Origin: Pachyseris speciosa
Lineage: Eukaryota > Cnidaria > Anthozoa > Scleractinia > Pachyseridae
Length of the DNA stretch: 64,000 nucleotides
NCBI GenBank assembly: GCA_016490735.1
Contig: JAEMWC010000287.1
Location: 683,501 to 747,500, forward strand
Direction: 5' to 3'
Below, in pieces: positions 34,101-49,100 of this stretch. Numbering within the stretch: position 1 is the stretch's first letter; every line of letters begins with the position of its first letter. A program made the translations under genes and the position numbers. The notes under the pieces are model-generated. The model ran no database searches. It had not been told where the DNA came from and saw nothing but the letters and a program-made list of their open reading frames with translations.

Positions 34101-37100
34101 AGGAAAACGAACTTGGCCGACACTTTTTTGCCTGTGAAAGGGCTTTGAATTCTGGCTGGTTCTTATCCCCATAACTCGAAGTTTCAAGGGAAACCAGAAA
34201 TGCGGGTTCGAGTTCGACGGGAGTTCGTGTTGACGAGAGATGGAAACAAATGACCAGAGATGACTACAATGTTTCGTTTGCACGTATTTGATTGCTGTTC
34301 AAACAACGTGTTAATTACGTACAAAGAGTAAAAACCAAACTGGCTATTTTGCTAACAAACGATTGAACATACGAAAATTCGGTTCAAAATGCGAAATGGC
34401 TAGCAGAAGAACACTATTATGTGATACAGGGCAACAGGATACAACAGTGCTTACTCAATTCAGACAAAAATAAATTCAATTTTTTGGAGTATGTTTTGAC
34501 TCATTACCCCTTGGAAAAGGGGTCTCTAGGGTAAAATCATAAAGAATATGACCGGAAGAGAAGAATAGACAACTTCGAGTTAGCGACCGAAAGATTGACC
34601 TAGATCGTTTCTTTCGCGCTCTCTTAGGGTGACTCAGCATTGAATTGTCGCTGAACGATTTCCGTGCCGTAGAGCTTTCTTGTTTTAGCATTCCCGTAAC
34701 TGTTCTCGGTTTCAGCCAATTGGCGATTTATTTGTCCGAGAACTGTTCTCGAATTCAGCCACTAGCTTCCCGCCCCGCCTGAAATGGATGCGGCTTTGTC
34801 TACTCAGTCTTCCTCGGCGGTGTATTGGCTAGGTCACGGAAATCGTCTAAGCTTATTTGAAACCAGAATTTATTGAAATACTGATGCGGTCGATTTCCTT
34901 GTCAGGGTTGCTTTATCTCACGCTCACTCAAACAATTGGCTCGGTGATCTCGAGTGGGTTGAACTGCGTTTATACTAAATAAAAATGTTCACAGTCCTCT
35001 TGATCTAGTCACTACATTTCAGTTTCTTAGTGTCCGTGTAAGCAAAATTTATGCTCTTACTCCACTGGAAGACTCCACAAAATTTGGCAGGGATGAAAAG
35101 GGCATTCAACACAGTCAACAATTTGAATGCGAGGCTTCCCTTATCTCTAATATCCGAGAAGTGTTCTCAGTCTTGGCCAATCAGCACCTTATAAGAAATG
35201 TTCTCACTGAAAGCGAAAGCAGCCTTACAAGAGAGGCAGTTAAAATGAACATTGGTGAATGAGATATACGGTCTTGTTTTGTCCTCTCTGTACGCCTTTT
35301 TTAGCTTTCAGATACGCCCTGTGTAGTCCTAAAAAAATTCCGCAAATTGTGCACCAGCATGCAAAATTCTGAGTCAACAATTTGCGTGTCTAGACAAACT
35401 GATCATACCGCGCAGTAGGATTTCCCACTGTTCATTTTATTCAGGGTAGTAAGCACGTTAACTGGAGACGGCACTGTAAGACGCTTGCTTTTGAAGATAT
35501 GCTGACTTTTAAAAACATTCAGCAGAAACTCTGCTCGACCTTTGAACCACTTTGAAGAACACAAGTCTGAGTCTGTTTCGGGCCGTTACTTTCGGATTTA
35601 GCAGGCCTAAAGGGTTGCTACTTTCGGATAGCCTTTTTTATCTTATGGTTAAAAAGTGTTAGTAATTCAGCAGTGGGTTCACACAAAGAGGACCCGTAAC
35701 ATTGAACAAAGCACTCTGTAATAAAAAAGGATCCGAATGTTCGTAGTTACAGCGAAATTAGTTCGTATTATACCGCAACTAGCTTTTGTCTCTTTCACTG
35801 TAAATAGGCAAGAAGGAGACTGAAATATTTTACGCGTTCCAGTAACGTTACATTATATCTCTTCTTGTACTAAAATTCATCCAGATTGAGACAATTTCTT
35901 ATCTGATTTGTACACGGCTTGACTATTATATTAGTGTCCTAATATCTACTCACCCGTTTTATTTATCCAATGCAATGTTCATACGAATTTAACGGTAATT
36001 AAGATCGATGGCCCAGCAACCCTGTTGACCGGTCGTTTTCAAAGGGCAGGGGCGTTACTTTCGAGCTCAATAGGAAGGTAAAAAATTAACGTTACTTTCA
36101 AGGGGACCATTACTTCCGGAATTCTACGGTAACCTGCGAAAAATAGAAATGATTGATTAGCACTGAAATAATTGTTAACTTAAACAAAAGAAGACAATCC
36201 TCAGTTCTCGGCTCTCCAATTTAATAAAGAATCGGTGATGGCTTACGGTAAGCCGTCCGGCAGTCAGGGGAAATGTATCTTTCTGCAATATACGTCATAG
36301 TTTGGACATAGCGTGCGTGCATTACTCGAATATATCTTACTGGGCGGTTTAATTGCTGAAGTATAGCTGCTTCAGCCCTCAATATCTCTTCATTGTCGTC
36401 GACATCCTGGTCTGAGGGCAAAGATTTGAAGGAAAGGGCGCTGATGTTAAAGGATACCCTGGCTTCCACATATTCTTCCTTGTTCATCTCCTCCCACGTT
36501 TCCCTCTTCTCTTTTTTGTTTGGCGATAACGGATGTCCGCCATTCGGTGTCAGCCCCAGTTAAAGAGAGTGGATGGTACTGGGTGTTCCAGTGCCCTTTC
36601 CATGGCCTCGGATGTCGCGTTTTTGGTGTTATCTGGCTTGAGCTGGGAAGGACATCCAGGAGGCATATCTTTCATAACAGCAAATGGCTCTTTCACTTCG
36701 CTTTTTCACTTTATTTCGATTATTACAATTATACAAGTTAGAGAAATACACAACCCGCATGTAGCAAAGCTAATCGAGGCGGGTTGTGTAGCTTACAATC
36801 AAATTTAGCAAAATAAATTATTAGTAATTCAAGTTCAATAAATACATCAATAAATAAAAATAAAATAAAATAAATAAATAGGTAAATATCTCATAAATAA
36901 ATAAATAAATAGGTATACACATACATTCACAGATAGTTAGCATTTACACGAGACGAGCAAGAACCTTTAAGACAACATAGAACATAAGGAAGTAATAATA
37001 AAAGCTAGTTTGGTTAGTGATAATTAGAAATTTTTAAGGTTAACGTCGGGACATCAACATAATCATCCTCATCGCGAAGCACCGCAAGTAAGTATTGGTG

Positions 37101-40100
37101 AATGGGTAACCATTCTTGTGCTACCCACCAGCAAGAAGACGCCACCATTCCCATTTCACCTTTTCCATTTTTGAGAAATGAAAAAGGGGAAAATAGTTGT
37201 CAAGGGGTGCCATTGGGGGCGGGGGTTGTAACTACGGGTGGGGGGGGGGGTGTAACTGGACGTTATCAGGTCTCGTAAGGCTTTCAGTGTTGTCGCATCT
37301 GGTCATCTCAGGAAATCAGTGAAAGTCAATGCCAAACTAGACATGGATTTTCTAAAATTCAGCGTGTACACCTTCCGCTGTTGACGTGAGGGAGAGTTTG
37401 TTAATTTCCATCATAAAGAATATTCCTAACCATTTATTTATGCTACCAAACAAAATATCACTCTGCCTGGTACTTTCAATGTACTTATGGCCCTAGCCCC
37501 CGATTATCTGAACTGATGGCCTTTCGGCCTTCTTCAAGTCGGCGTTGAAACAAACTTTCCTTCAACTTCAGCTTGAACTGAGGGATTTGCGGATGAACCC
37601 CTTCCGTCAGTGATAACGGACAGGTATCTGTCAGGCATATTCCTTGCTTTGTTTTGGTTTTTATAATACTTCTGTTCGTTCTGTCTATCATAAAATGTAA
37701 TTAATAAAGCCAATGATTAGTTTTTTGAGACAGGGAACGAGACCAAACTATGATCCGGAGGCACCACAGGGCTAAAATAGCTCTATTACATTGACAACAC
37801 CCTTCTCACAATGTGAGATGTACCCAGGAAAGCGATCTTTTACACCTTGCTGATATTTACTGAGCCAGGTATTTTTGCTGTTTACTTTCTCGTCCCTTTT
37901 GATAGATCCGAGCGCTCCAATGATAACTGATACTGTTTCCGTTCTCATTTCCCACAGTCGGCTTGTTTTGGTCTTCAGGTCCGTATATTTGGACAGTTTT
38001 TCAGTGTACTTTAATGATGATATCGATAACATCATCATCATTACGATCATTATCTGTCATTTCGCACAGTTTAGTTTAACCTGGAAATGTTGCAATGTGC
38101 TTCTCTCCATCAAGTCCACGGGACCTCAGACGGATAGCACTTTTCGCAGGATGTTGGCAGAACCAAGACGCGCAAAAATCTGTAGTGTTGTTTTGAATGA
38201 ATGTTTTGCTTGGAGTTATTCCTATACTATCTGAGGGAGACTTGAAGTTGTTTCTCACAACGAGAACAACTGTTGTTGCACTGTCTTGTTCCATAATCTA
38301 GCAATCTCAACGCGGAACTCTGAATAGTTGTTAATCTTCTCGTATTCCTTTCTTTCGATATTGTGGTCGCCGGGAGCCACGTCAATGATTTGGCATGTCC
38401 CAGCTTCCTCATACACAACAATAATATCTAGTCTCCAGTGCTCTATCACCCTGTCCGTTTGGATGTTAAAATCCCATAATATCTTGACCTTCATCCTGGA
38501 TCACCCTCTCCGACTCGTGACGGTACCACTTTTGGTCCACTTCGTTACCGGACAAATGAGGTTTCTCTTGGCAAAGTGGCTGGCCCCTTCGATCGTCCCC
38601 CAGTCCCTGGCTTACAGGTTAGTAGTTTTGGTGTCATCCCCCCCAAAAGGGCAACCTGGGAAATGGCGCTTAATCGTGGATCCGTTTTCTCCTCGTGGCT
38701 CCAGCGTGAACGATGGGATTTCAGCAGATGACTTCACCATGCAGTACATTCATGTGGACCAGAATATCTCCATGGTCTTTCGGCATGTTTGTGGGGCTCT
38801 GATGGCTAAGTTTGATATGGAAGCAGCGTATAGAAATATTCCCGTCCACCCTTCAGATCGCTCTCTGTTTGCAAGAGGTGGCGAGGAAAGCACTATGTGG
38901 ATCTGGTACACCCTTTTGACCTATGCTCAGCCCCTTTTCTCTTTAATTCTGTGGCCGACATGCTGGAATGGATCCTTAAGGAGTGTTACCACTTACACGA
39001 CCTTTTGCAGTTTTTGGACGATTTTATTACCGTAGGCCCCACTAACTCCCCGCTATGCGCCCATTACCGTAGTACTGCTAGGGAGGTCTGCAACAGGTTG
39101 GGCCTGCTTCTTCATCCTCTCAAATGCGTGGGGCAATCGCCAGTCATGGAAGTTCTGGGCATCGAACTAAATTCAGCTGAGCAAGTCGCTAGGTTTCCGG
39201 GTACGTGGTTGGCGTTCGGGGAAGTGGTGCAATCGTCGTGAATTGAAGTCGCTAATTGGCCATCTTCATCATGCAGCTAAGGTGGTTTGGCCGGGCCGGA
39301 CCTTTCAGCCCCGGATGATGGATTTGTTGTGCTGCTTTCGCAAGGGATACCATCCCATCGGCCTCAACCATGAATTTCATCAGGATCTCGAATGGCGGCA
39401 CACCTTGTTTGTTTAGAATAGGGTGAGTTTCTGGCATTTCCCTGCATGGCCTGACTCCTGCACCCGACCTTGAAGTGATCTCGGACGCAGCTGTGGCAGT
39501 GAGGTTTGGAGCTAATTTCAGAGGCGCTTGGTTTAGTGGTCCCTGAGCAGGGCCACAGGTGCCTCAATCCCTGTTGTTGTCGCTGCTAGGGTTTGGGGAG
39601 CTCAGTGGCCACGAAAGCATGTCTTGTTTTGTTCGGACAACGAGGCAGTCATGCAAATCCTCAACACCAGGACATTTAAGGATTCTTGCTTGATGCATCT
39701 CCTCCGAGACATACTAATGTCTGCGACACGTTCTCCTTCTCCTTCTCTGCTGAGCATGTTCCTGGTGTAGAAAATGAGATTGCTGACACTTTGTCTCGTT
39801 TTCCCGTCATTGGTAGGGGTTTTAGCGATTGGCCCCGCAAGCAGACCCTCATCCGACGCTTATCCCGCAACAGCTTCTGGATCTCTTGATCTCCTCTCTT
39901 TAGAAGATCGATGCCGTAACCTCCTTGTACAGGGACTTGCTCCGTGAACACGAAGGTCGTACGCATCCCCTCAAAGGAATTTCTATGACTTTTGTGTTCA
40001 GTCTGGTAAAATCCATGGGAATGGTTCCCCCTGTCCTGCCGATGAGTGGACGCTATGTTTGTTTGCAACCTTTCTGGCGGACCTTCTTAAGGCGTCTTCT

Positions 40101-43100
40101 AGAAAGGTCTACTTGCCGGCAGTCCGGTCTCTTCACATCGAGCCACTGATCAATTGCCTTCGTCTCCGGTGGGTAGTGCGTGGTATTAAGCGTTCTCAAG
40201 GCGCATCGCTGTCCACTCGCTTGCCAGTAACAGACTTAGACTTACACTTGGCGTACTGCGTAGGATTAAGCATTTTCTCCCCTTCTACGCTCGTAATCTA
40301 TTTGTAAACACTATGGTATTACCGTTTTTGGATTACTACAACATTGTTTGGGGTGATAGAAATAACAAAGTATTAATGGACTCCCTTCAGGTGCTGCAGA
40401 ACAGAGCTGCTAAGATTGTCCTTGATCGCCCTGCATACTCTTCTTCCCCTCAAGCGCTCTTGGATCTTAAGTGGAAAGATCTTCGTGTTAGACGCCGCAT
40501 TCATAGGCTTATTTATGTCTTTAAATGTCTTCATGGCCTTTTGGACCATAATTATAATTTTACTACTGATTTGTCACTTCATAATTACCAAACGCGCCAT
40601 GCCAACGATTTGAGGATTAATAGGTCTCGGTGTGGCAGAGGCCAATTACGTTCGTCGTATTTTTTATTTAAGAAATGGAACGAGATTCCTTTAGATATCA
40701 GGAATAGCGAGTCGGTTGGGATTTTTAAAAACGCATTACATCGTTTAATGTAGTTATCAATTAACAGTGGGACTTGTAGTTTTTACCACTAAATGTTCTT
40801 AATTCTTTTTTACTTTTCTATTTTTTTTAATTTTTGCTACCTTTGACAGGACTCGCCTAAAAACCACCTTAGGGTGACGGCGACCTCCTGGATAAAGATG
40901 ATGATGGTGATGATGATGATATTATTATTATTATTATAAGAGACTCCATCATATGTTAATGATTTTCAAGTCCCTGGATCTTGCTCTGCCTGATCAAAGC
41001 ATCTTCTGCCGCCTGTACCCCGGCATATTTTGGCTTCCTGCGTGCATTGGAATTTACTGTGCTCAATTCTAGCAATTTCTCTCCCTCATGTCACGTGACA
41101 TTCCGGGACGTGGCGGTTGATTTATTGATTGCACCAACTATCCTTCGGGTGAACATTGAGGCGTCAAAGACGGATCCCCTCTGCCGTGGCACTCTCATAC
41201 ACATCGGTCGTGGCAAGTATCCACAGGCTCTATGAGGGGTGGCCGCTGTAATTTCAGGGGCTCTTATATGTGATTGCACAACTAGCATCGCTTGCTTTGC
41301 TTTGCTGATCTTTGCGGATCATTTCGCAGTCAAGGCTGACAACTAGCGGTGGATTTGTGCTCCCACTCCTCCCACCCTATTGGTAGGTAAGTATGGGGTT
41401 CGCTAAGTATTCCACTTAAGCCCGTCTTTAGTGTGCTGGTGCCAGGTGCTCGCATGGTTGCCTTGGTTACCTTTAGAACATTGCTACCTTCTGCGCATCA
41501 GGCCCTTCCACCTTTAAGGCACCCACTCCCAGCTCATCTTTTGTCGATGAGTTAAATTTCTTTTTGGAGAGAGTGCTGAACGCGGAAGATGGCATTTTAT
41601 AGATGGAAAAATAGTGTGTTCGGTTCGCCTGCCCAGGCAGCGCAGACCGTGCACGCGGAACAGGTGTTCATCACTGACCGAGGAAGCTAATACAAAACGG
41701 CTAGCATTTCCAGAATGTGGAAAGTCCAAACGGCATTTCCTTAGTGCAAAGACAAATGAAAGAGGCACAAGTAAAAATAGTAAAGATTTCTCAGATAATT
41801 ACCATAATTTGATAGCCGACGTAAAAAGCCTTAAAATGTGGTAGCCTGGAGTTACCAAGGATCGGCCATCCAAAGAGAACTAAACTAAAATGAATTCAGC
41901 CCTATTGCTGTAGTCACTGTCACCTTCTTTTTTGGTAATTACGTCTGCTTTAAGCACATTACCACAGTTTCACACTTTTACCATTTCGCCAAATTTCTTT
42001 CTTTTCAGGTTCAAGCCATACCGTACTTTACCAACTGGTCACTTTGAAGGATATCAAAGCAATTACATTTTGGGCATCGACGACCTGGAAAAGTGGATGG
42101 CTAAATGATTCGATAAGTGATTTTATTGGTAACTACGCATCCACCAAATGCGAAAGGAGCAAGATTCCCTCTCTTAATTTTCGGTCTGAAATCTTTCTAG
42201 CCGAGGACAGATGCTTTATTAATTGAGGGGACTAAATCAAATCAACTCTAAATCAAATAGAATCAAATCAAATCAAATGTTGGATTTTGGGGAGTACCCG
42301 GCGGAGAAAAGCCTCTCGGAGCAGAGTAGAGTACCAACAAACTCAGCCCACTTATGACGCCGAGTCCGGGAATCGAACCCAGGACAGATGGGTGGAAGGT
42401 GAGCGCTCTCACCACTGCGCCAACCCTGCTCCCCTACGGCCGGCTGGGTCACATCCTGAGTAGCAAATTTCAATTAAAAGTAGCATATGTTTAAGAGCTT
42501 CTTCTACAATTGCAGGGCAAGCTCGTTTTCGCTGCGAATAGTTTTTTACTTTGAAATAACTAAGAAAGAAAAGCCCTGGCGCACATACCACTTTGAACAT
42601 GCAGCATTGAATTTTGGAAAATTGGTAACCATAAGGCTCACAACTACGCAAGGGTTCGTATAAAATTTTAAAGGGAAATAGAGGAAAAAAGGGCGTAAAA
42701 ATGTTGGTCATCTTACATTAAGACTATTGTGTTCTTCTATGTTCACGCTTAACTATCCGTCATGTGTAACAAAGTATCAGCTGTCATGTGAATAGTTTTT
42801 ATCAACCAATGTACTTTTTTGCCATGTCTGCTTATTGCATTCGGTTACAGCTTGACATTTCGGCACACAAGAAATTTGTGTTTTTTCCCTGTCAGGCTGT
42901 CCAGCGATATCAATGGATACTAGGCGTAAGTATACTTATGGGAAACTATGGGCCCAGATGCTTAAACCGAACATAACCACCAACGATAACAATCAACTTA
43001 GACAAACTGAAGCTTATTGAGTTATCTTGAACTTGGTCAACATTTTCAGATTTTCCAAAAGAACCATGGACATTAAAAATTTAACGTATAACCAGGGACT

Positions 43101-46100
43101 TCTATCTGAAAAAGATGGGGATTAAAACCCTAACGGAGGCTACGGCTTTGGGTGTGAATCAAACTTTATTTGACCCCTAAAATGGCACAATTTTAAAATA
43201 GATTGACAAATATATGAGTTACGGTGAATGAATGGTAACAGCGACGGCGCAATGCCTAGACCACACCGCACCAGTATTTTAATAAATTCTGGTTTCAAAT
43301 TAGCTTAGACGATTTCCGTGACCTAGCCAATACACCGCCGAGGAAGACTGAGTAGACAAAGCCGCATCCATTTCAGGCGGGGCGGGAAGCTAGTGGCTGA
43401 ATTCGAGAACAGTTCTCGGACAAATAAATCGCCAATTGGCTGAAACCGAGAACAGTTACGGGAATGCTAAAACAAGAAAGCTCTACGGCACGGAAATCGT
43501 TCAGCGACAATTCAATGCTGAGTCACCCTAAGAGAGCGCGAAAGAAACGATCTAGGTCAATCTTTCGGTCGCTAACTCGAAGTTGTCTATTCTTCTCTTC
43601 CGGTCATATTCTTTATGATTTTACCCTAGAGACCCCTTTTCCAAGGGGTAATGAGTCAAAACATACTCCAAAAAATTGAATTTATTTTTGTCTGAATTGA
43701 GTAAGCACTGTTGTATCCTGTTGCCCTGTATCACATAATAGTGTTCTTCTGCTAGCCATTTCGCATTTTGAACCGAATTTTCGTATGTTCAATCGTTTGT
43801 TAGCAAAATAGCCAGTTTGGTTTTTACTCTTTGTACGTAATTAACACGTTGTTTGAACAGCAATCAAATACGTGCAAACGAAACATTGTAGTCATCTCTG
43901 GTCATTTGTTTCCATCTCTCGTCAACACGAACTCCCGTCGAACTCGAACCCGCATTTCTGGTTTCCCTTGAAACTTCGAGTTATGGGGATAAGAACCAGC
44001 CAGAATTCAAAGCCCTTTCACAGGCAAAAAAGTGTCGGCCAAGTTCGTTTTCCTACTTATTAAATTTGAAATCATAGATCAGTATCTCTTGGTAGAGAGC
44101 ACTGAAAGCTAAATTACTTGGTTTCTTGTGACACTGGCATCAATTGGCTAAGACTGAGAACAGTTCTCACATTTTACAACAAGAAGTCCTTTTGACACGC
44201 AAATTGTTCACTCGGAATTAATTGCATGCCGTTTTGATGCGTGCACAATTTTGTGGAATTTAAGGCGTACATGAAGGGAAAAAGGTCACAAGAAGAACAA
44301 AACACGACCAAATGTCTCATTCGACAAACTTTTAGCTATATATTGTGACGCTTATATAGCTGCTTTCGCTTTCTATAACACGGTGCCGATTAGCTACGAC
44401 TGAGAATATACAAAGGCAATTGAGCCGAACCTGTCAAAATTATGCCATCGTCTTTTGACGCCAAGTGGCTGAATTTGCGAACAGTTCTCAGCCAAAGAAA
44501 ACCGAGAACAGTTATGGGAATCAAGTTAAAACAAGAAATCTCTGTGGCACGTACATCGTTCAGCGACAATTCAATGCGGAGTTTTCTTGGGATTAATAAG
44601 AACCAGCCAGGATTCAAAGCCTTTTCACAGGCAAGAAATTGTGATTGTCGGCCAAGTTCATTTTCACTCGTCGTCCTCATGATCCACTTAAACAATCATA
44701 GGTTAGGTAGAGAGTAATGAAAACGAAATTACTCCTTTTCTGGAATGTAGAGTTCACCGACATCAGTCTATTGGCTAAGACTGAGAACAGTTCTCAAATC
44801 AACAATGAGTCCTTTTTCGGAAAACACACGCCAATTATGCCATCGTCTTCTGACGCTAAGTGGCTGAATTTGCGAACAGTTCTGCGATAAACAAAACGCC
44901 AACTGGCTGAACCCCAAACAAAAAGCTATACAGAGCGCGATAAAATACGTTAGATGGGTAATTCCCTCTAAGATGCGAAACCTTACTGTCCGGTTTGCCG
45001 TAAATATACTATTTTTTTGAAGGCTACCGAGACATGTGATGAACGGAGATCAGTGACTTGACGAACGAAGTCTGCACCTCAAACACGCAAGTGCTCATAA
45101 TCTCGTAACATGACACCTCGAAAGCCCCAGTTGTGTTTCATCATTTCGTAGTTTTCAGAAAAATTAATTCTTGCTTTTTAAGCGTTACATTTCAGCAGAA
45201 TCTATTTGCTCCGTAGTCTGAAGAATTACTGATCATCTGTCCGCGAGAATAATCAGTTTATAAAGCTGTTTCAAGAGCATAAACAAGCGATATAAACAAT
45301 GTCGATTGGCAGAAAACGAGAACAGTTCTCGTTTTCAATTCTAAAAATATCTTGACCTAAATCATCCGCCGGCACCTTTCAATGCATGACACGAAATCGG
45401 GAATATTGTCCGGCGTGGTGGTTCGATTGGCAGAAAACGAGAACAGTTCTCGTTCTCAATTCTAAAAATATCTTGACCTAAATCGCCCGCCGGCGACCTT
45501 TCACTGTGTGACACGAAATCGGGAATATTGTCCGGCGTGGCGGGGTTGGCGCGCGCTCAGGATAGATTTCAGAGAAAGGAGCTTGGAGTCGGACCGAAGA
45601 ACGAAAATGATTGTACCAAACAGTAAATTATCAGAAGAGACAAGGTATTCTCCGAGCTGCCGAGGAAATAGTTGAAAAGGCCGTAGCGAAACAGTGCCTA
45701 AACAAGTGTGTGAAAATTTTGGCGCGAAATTCAGGGAAAATGATAACTCGCTTTCCAGATTTATGGACCAAAGAAAGCTCATGAAATGTGCATTTGGACG
45801 ACGGATCGACAAACTGTTGGTAAGTTGCCATCTTCCTTATGTATACGCCTTATAGAAAAGTAAAATGAAAAGGAGAATTTCACGTTGTATGGCTCGCAAC
45901 GCAATTATGTGGTACTGTGTGGTTTAATTGAAAAGTTTCCAATTTAATGTCGCCAGTACATATTTTATTTTTGTTGATATGCTTAGTTGAAGAACCACGT
46001 TAAAATTTCGTTCGTGTAGGTAGTCGATATTCACAAAGTTTCAACTCCGGTATTATTGATAAAAGACCATTGTGTAAACTCATTCATGCGTAGTTAATAG

Positions 46101-49100
46101 ATGATGACAAACAGACATTCGAGAATAATTGCTTATCGGTGATTCACGACAGATGCTTACCAGACATGTTGTTTTCAATTCAGAATTCACCCGTTCTCAT
46201 TGGTGGATACTGAGAACTGTTTCTAGTTTGAGAATGAATGTGATTTCATGCTCTCTTATTGGCCAAGGCTGGGAACAGTTCTCAGAGCGAGAAAAACATT
46301 ATCAGTTTCCAGTTGAAAAGTGCATTTTCCACTTTGATATTGCACTCTGTTTTAATCAAAACGAGAATGAGAGGAGGAGAGTTGCTCTCTTCCACAATCT
46401 CAAACACTTCCAATAAGACTTTATTCATTGTCAGTGTTTTTTGGAAGAATCTCCGAGAAAAGAGAACTCTTTGAAGAAAGGTTTCTACACCCTTCTCTCT
46501 AAATTAATGACAGTCCCTCAGTCTTTTCTTCTTGAGAAAGGATTGCTACCCATTGCTATTTGCTCCCCCTCTCCCACCCTAAAAACAGTTTTGCACTCAT
46601 TGCAAGAACTGTGAATGCTAAAGAGATGATGCAATATAGATGCAATGTAAATGGTTAGTTACCTGCGCTGCAATGTGACTCAAGGGGAGGTAGCTGACAA
46701 CATGTTCTGGGCCTTTCTCACCAGCATGCACATGTCGTGATGCACACTCAGCTGTCCACAGTAACTGTTGGAGATTCAGATAATCAAAAGGATTCTTAAA
46801 TTAATCAGCCAAACTAACTATGAACAGTATGGGTCAGGAAAATTCATACATTTTTCTTTTATGGCATTACAAACGTGCATGGCTGTTTCATTGTGCCAGT
46901 AGATTATCTAGTTATCATTTTGTTTTACTGCAGTAAGAACTAAAAAAGACCTAGATTTTGAAAAAGGTAGTCATTAATAATTGTGAATACATGCCATCAA
47001 GTACAGTGTACACTGTACATGTATACTTTGACACACGAGAAGTTAAAAAAGTCACAGTGTTTCTAGCTCTGACTGCTTAAAAAGTGTGTCAGTGTTAAAG
47101 TGATCATCCAGTTACGTACAGTATCACAATTTCTGCCACAATGTGAGTGCATGGAGTATCGTTTTGTGCTTGCAAATCTATTGATAGAGTTTATTCTCCT
47201 TACAAAAACTGTATTAAGACTGACAGTATCAAGTTGTCCACATGAGAAACACTACGCATGCCATTGGGCTTATCATCAACATGAATAGAAAGACAACCCT
47301 ATGATAATTACCATTTCTTTAACAAAGTGAAAAGACAAAACTAATCACACTACATCACATTCTCGTCTCTCAAGTCTTCGCTCTGTACTGCACACACTTG
47401 ACAAAATGAGAGACTCTCGAAAGATCCGATAGGTTTACGATTCTGATTGGTTTTTTCAAACAATTCAAATAAACAGAAGTAAAACAGAACTCTTACAAAC
47501 TATCTGAACCCTAAGCATGCGCAGTTCAGTCAGAAGTCCGATATTTTCGGACTTTCAAATCAGATCTTTCCAGGGTCGCTCGTTTCCCGACTGTTGGTCA
47601 AGGGGAACGAAGACCCTGGGTACAAGGTTGACTACATCAGTGTGACACATGGAAGTACTGTGGTCATGAGTACCCTTCTCCCAACTCAGGCTATTTGTAT
47701 GGTGTTTTAGAGGTACATGTATATTTTGATCAAGTTCCAAGGAAAGACTGACCTGACATCAGTATTAGTTTTACAATGTAGTATTTCTATGGTTTCCAGC
47801 ATGCTGTTGCCATTCCTGCTGCTTTTTTTCCATGTATTTTATACTGGAGCAGCTCCACATTTTATTTAGAAGCATCCAAGTCCAGATGGAGTTACTAACA
47901 ACCAAATAAATTGCACAAGACCTACCACCGGTATACACATGACTGTACAAACGATGTTGCATTGCCAAGCAAGGCATTTGCTGCACATACTAAAGCACAG
48001 CTAATAATTAATAAACAAAATAATAATTAACTAAAGTGTGCATAAATTTAACTCACATTGTCATGGGAAAGCATCACACCCTTAGGATTTCCAGTGGTTC
48101 CAGACTACAAGACAAACAAGCAATGATTTAATGTGATCAATCAACGCCATTGAATCTTACTTAAAGGTTATTAAAAATCCTTTCTTGCACATTACTTATA
48201 AAATCATGGTGCAGCACCAGCCCTTTCATAAATAGACGAATTTTCACAGGAGAGCTTTCAAAGTAATTAATTAGAAGCAGGCAGTAGCTATTACAGCTAG
48301 CAACAGCATTAAAGATGGCTGCAGGCTTCTAAAAGTTGAAAAAGACCATACAGAGAAGGTATCAAAAGACAGGGAGATTTATTATTCACCATTTTAGATC
48401 TTTGATGACTATGATTAGAGTTTCAGTTGTATATATTTAACCCATGCAAAAATAAATGTGTGATCACATGTGTGATCACACTTTAAAAGTGTGATTGAAG
48501 TGTGATCCTTGGAATCACACTTTATCCCACTAATAATCACACTTTCCATGTGTGATTTTTTAACATTCACACATTCAGAAGTGTGATGAGAAGTGTGATG
48601 TAGAAAGTGTGACAGCTGATCCCAGATCAAAGAATCACACTTTTCAATGATGCACTTGCTATCTAAGAGTTAGTGAAAGATTTGTTCATAAAGTGTGATA
48701 GTTTTCACACCAAGCATCTGAGAAAGACAATATCTCTCCAAACTCACTTATGTCAAACCAAGAAACAGCATACCAACAGGGTATGGGTAGGGTACGTTCC
48801 TAGTATAGTGTATACTGTTTTAGGAGTATACCCATTAAAGTATTAAAGGTACATATTATGTATTCTAAGTGGGTGTATAACTTTTCAATTGAAGCAGCTG
48901 CAATGCAAATACTCTATGTGCTGTCAGGCAAATGCCACGTTAGTTGGATATTTTTCTTATAGTTAATTAGCTTGCATGTGAAATATGTTCTCTTTTTGAA
49001 AGTACATATAAGGAATTTTGATAGAACTGCAGTTTATCTCAGAAAATGAACAGGATGGTAACACTCTCAAAGGATTAACCCAATATGTGAACCAGATTAA

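Larger units (their letters stand above)
31793..46355. mobile_element. Giant inverted-repeat structure A inside an ACSBG intron
   Basis: Two near-identical arms, 31793-34890 and 43265-46355, face each other across 8.4 kb. Outer ends read TTAAAACAGAGTGCAATATC on both, so TTAA borders a possible piggyBac-like end. Arm differences are scattered single bases and a 7-bp net indel. Both arms contain many GAGAACTGTTCTC palindromes. The whole lies between ACSBG exons 31512-31444 and 46764-46663. I cannot tell a transposon with very long TIRs from a segmental inverted duplication. Confidence 0.9.

Noticed and set aside
38328..38500. N-terminal part of the 235-aa frame as part of the reverse transcriptase
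   Set aside because: The first about 58 codons run over inverted LINE debris. RT similarity begins only at about 38500.
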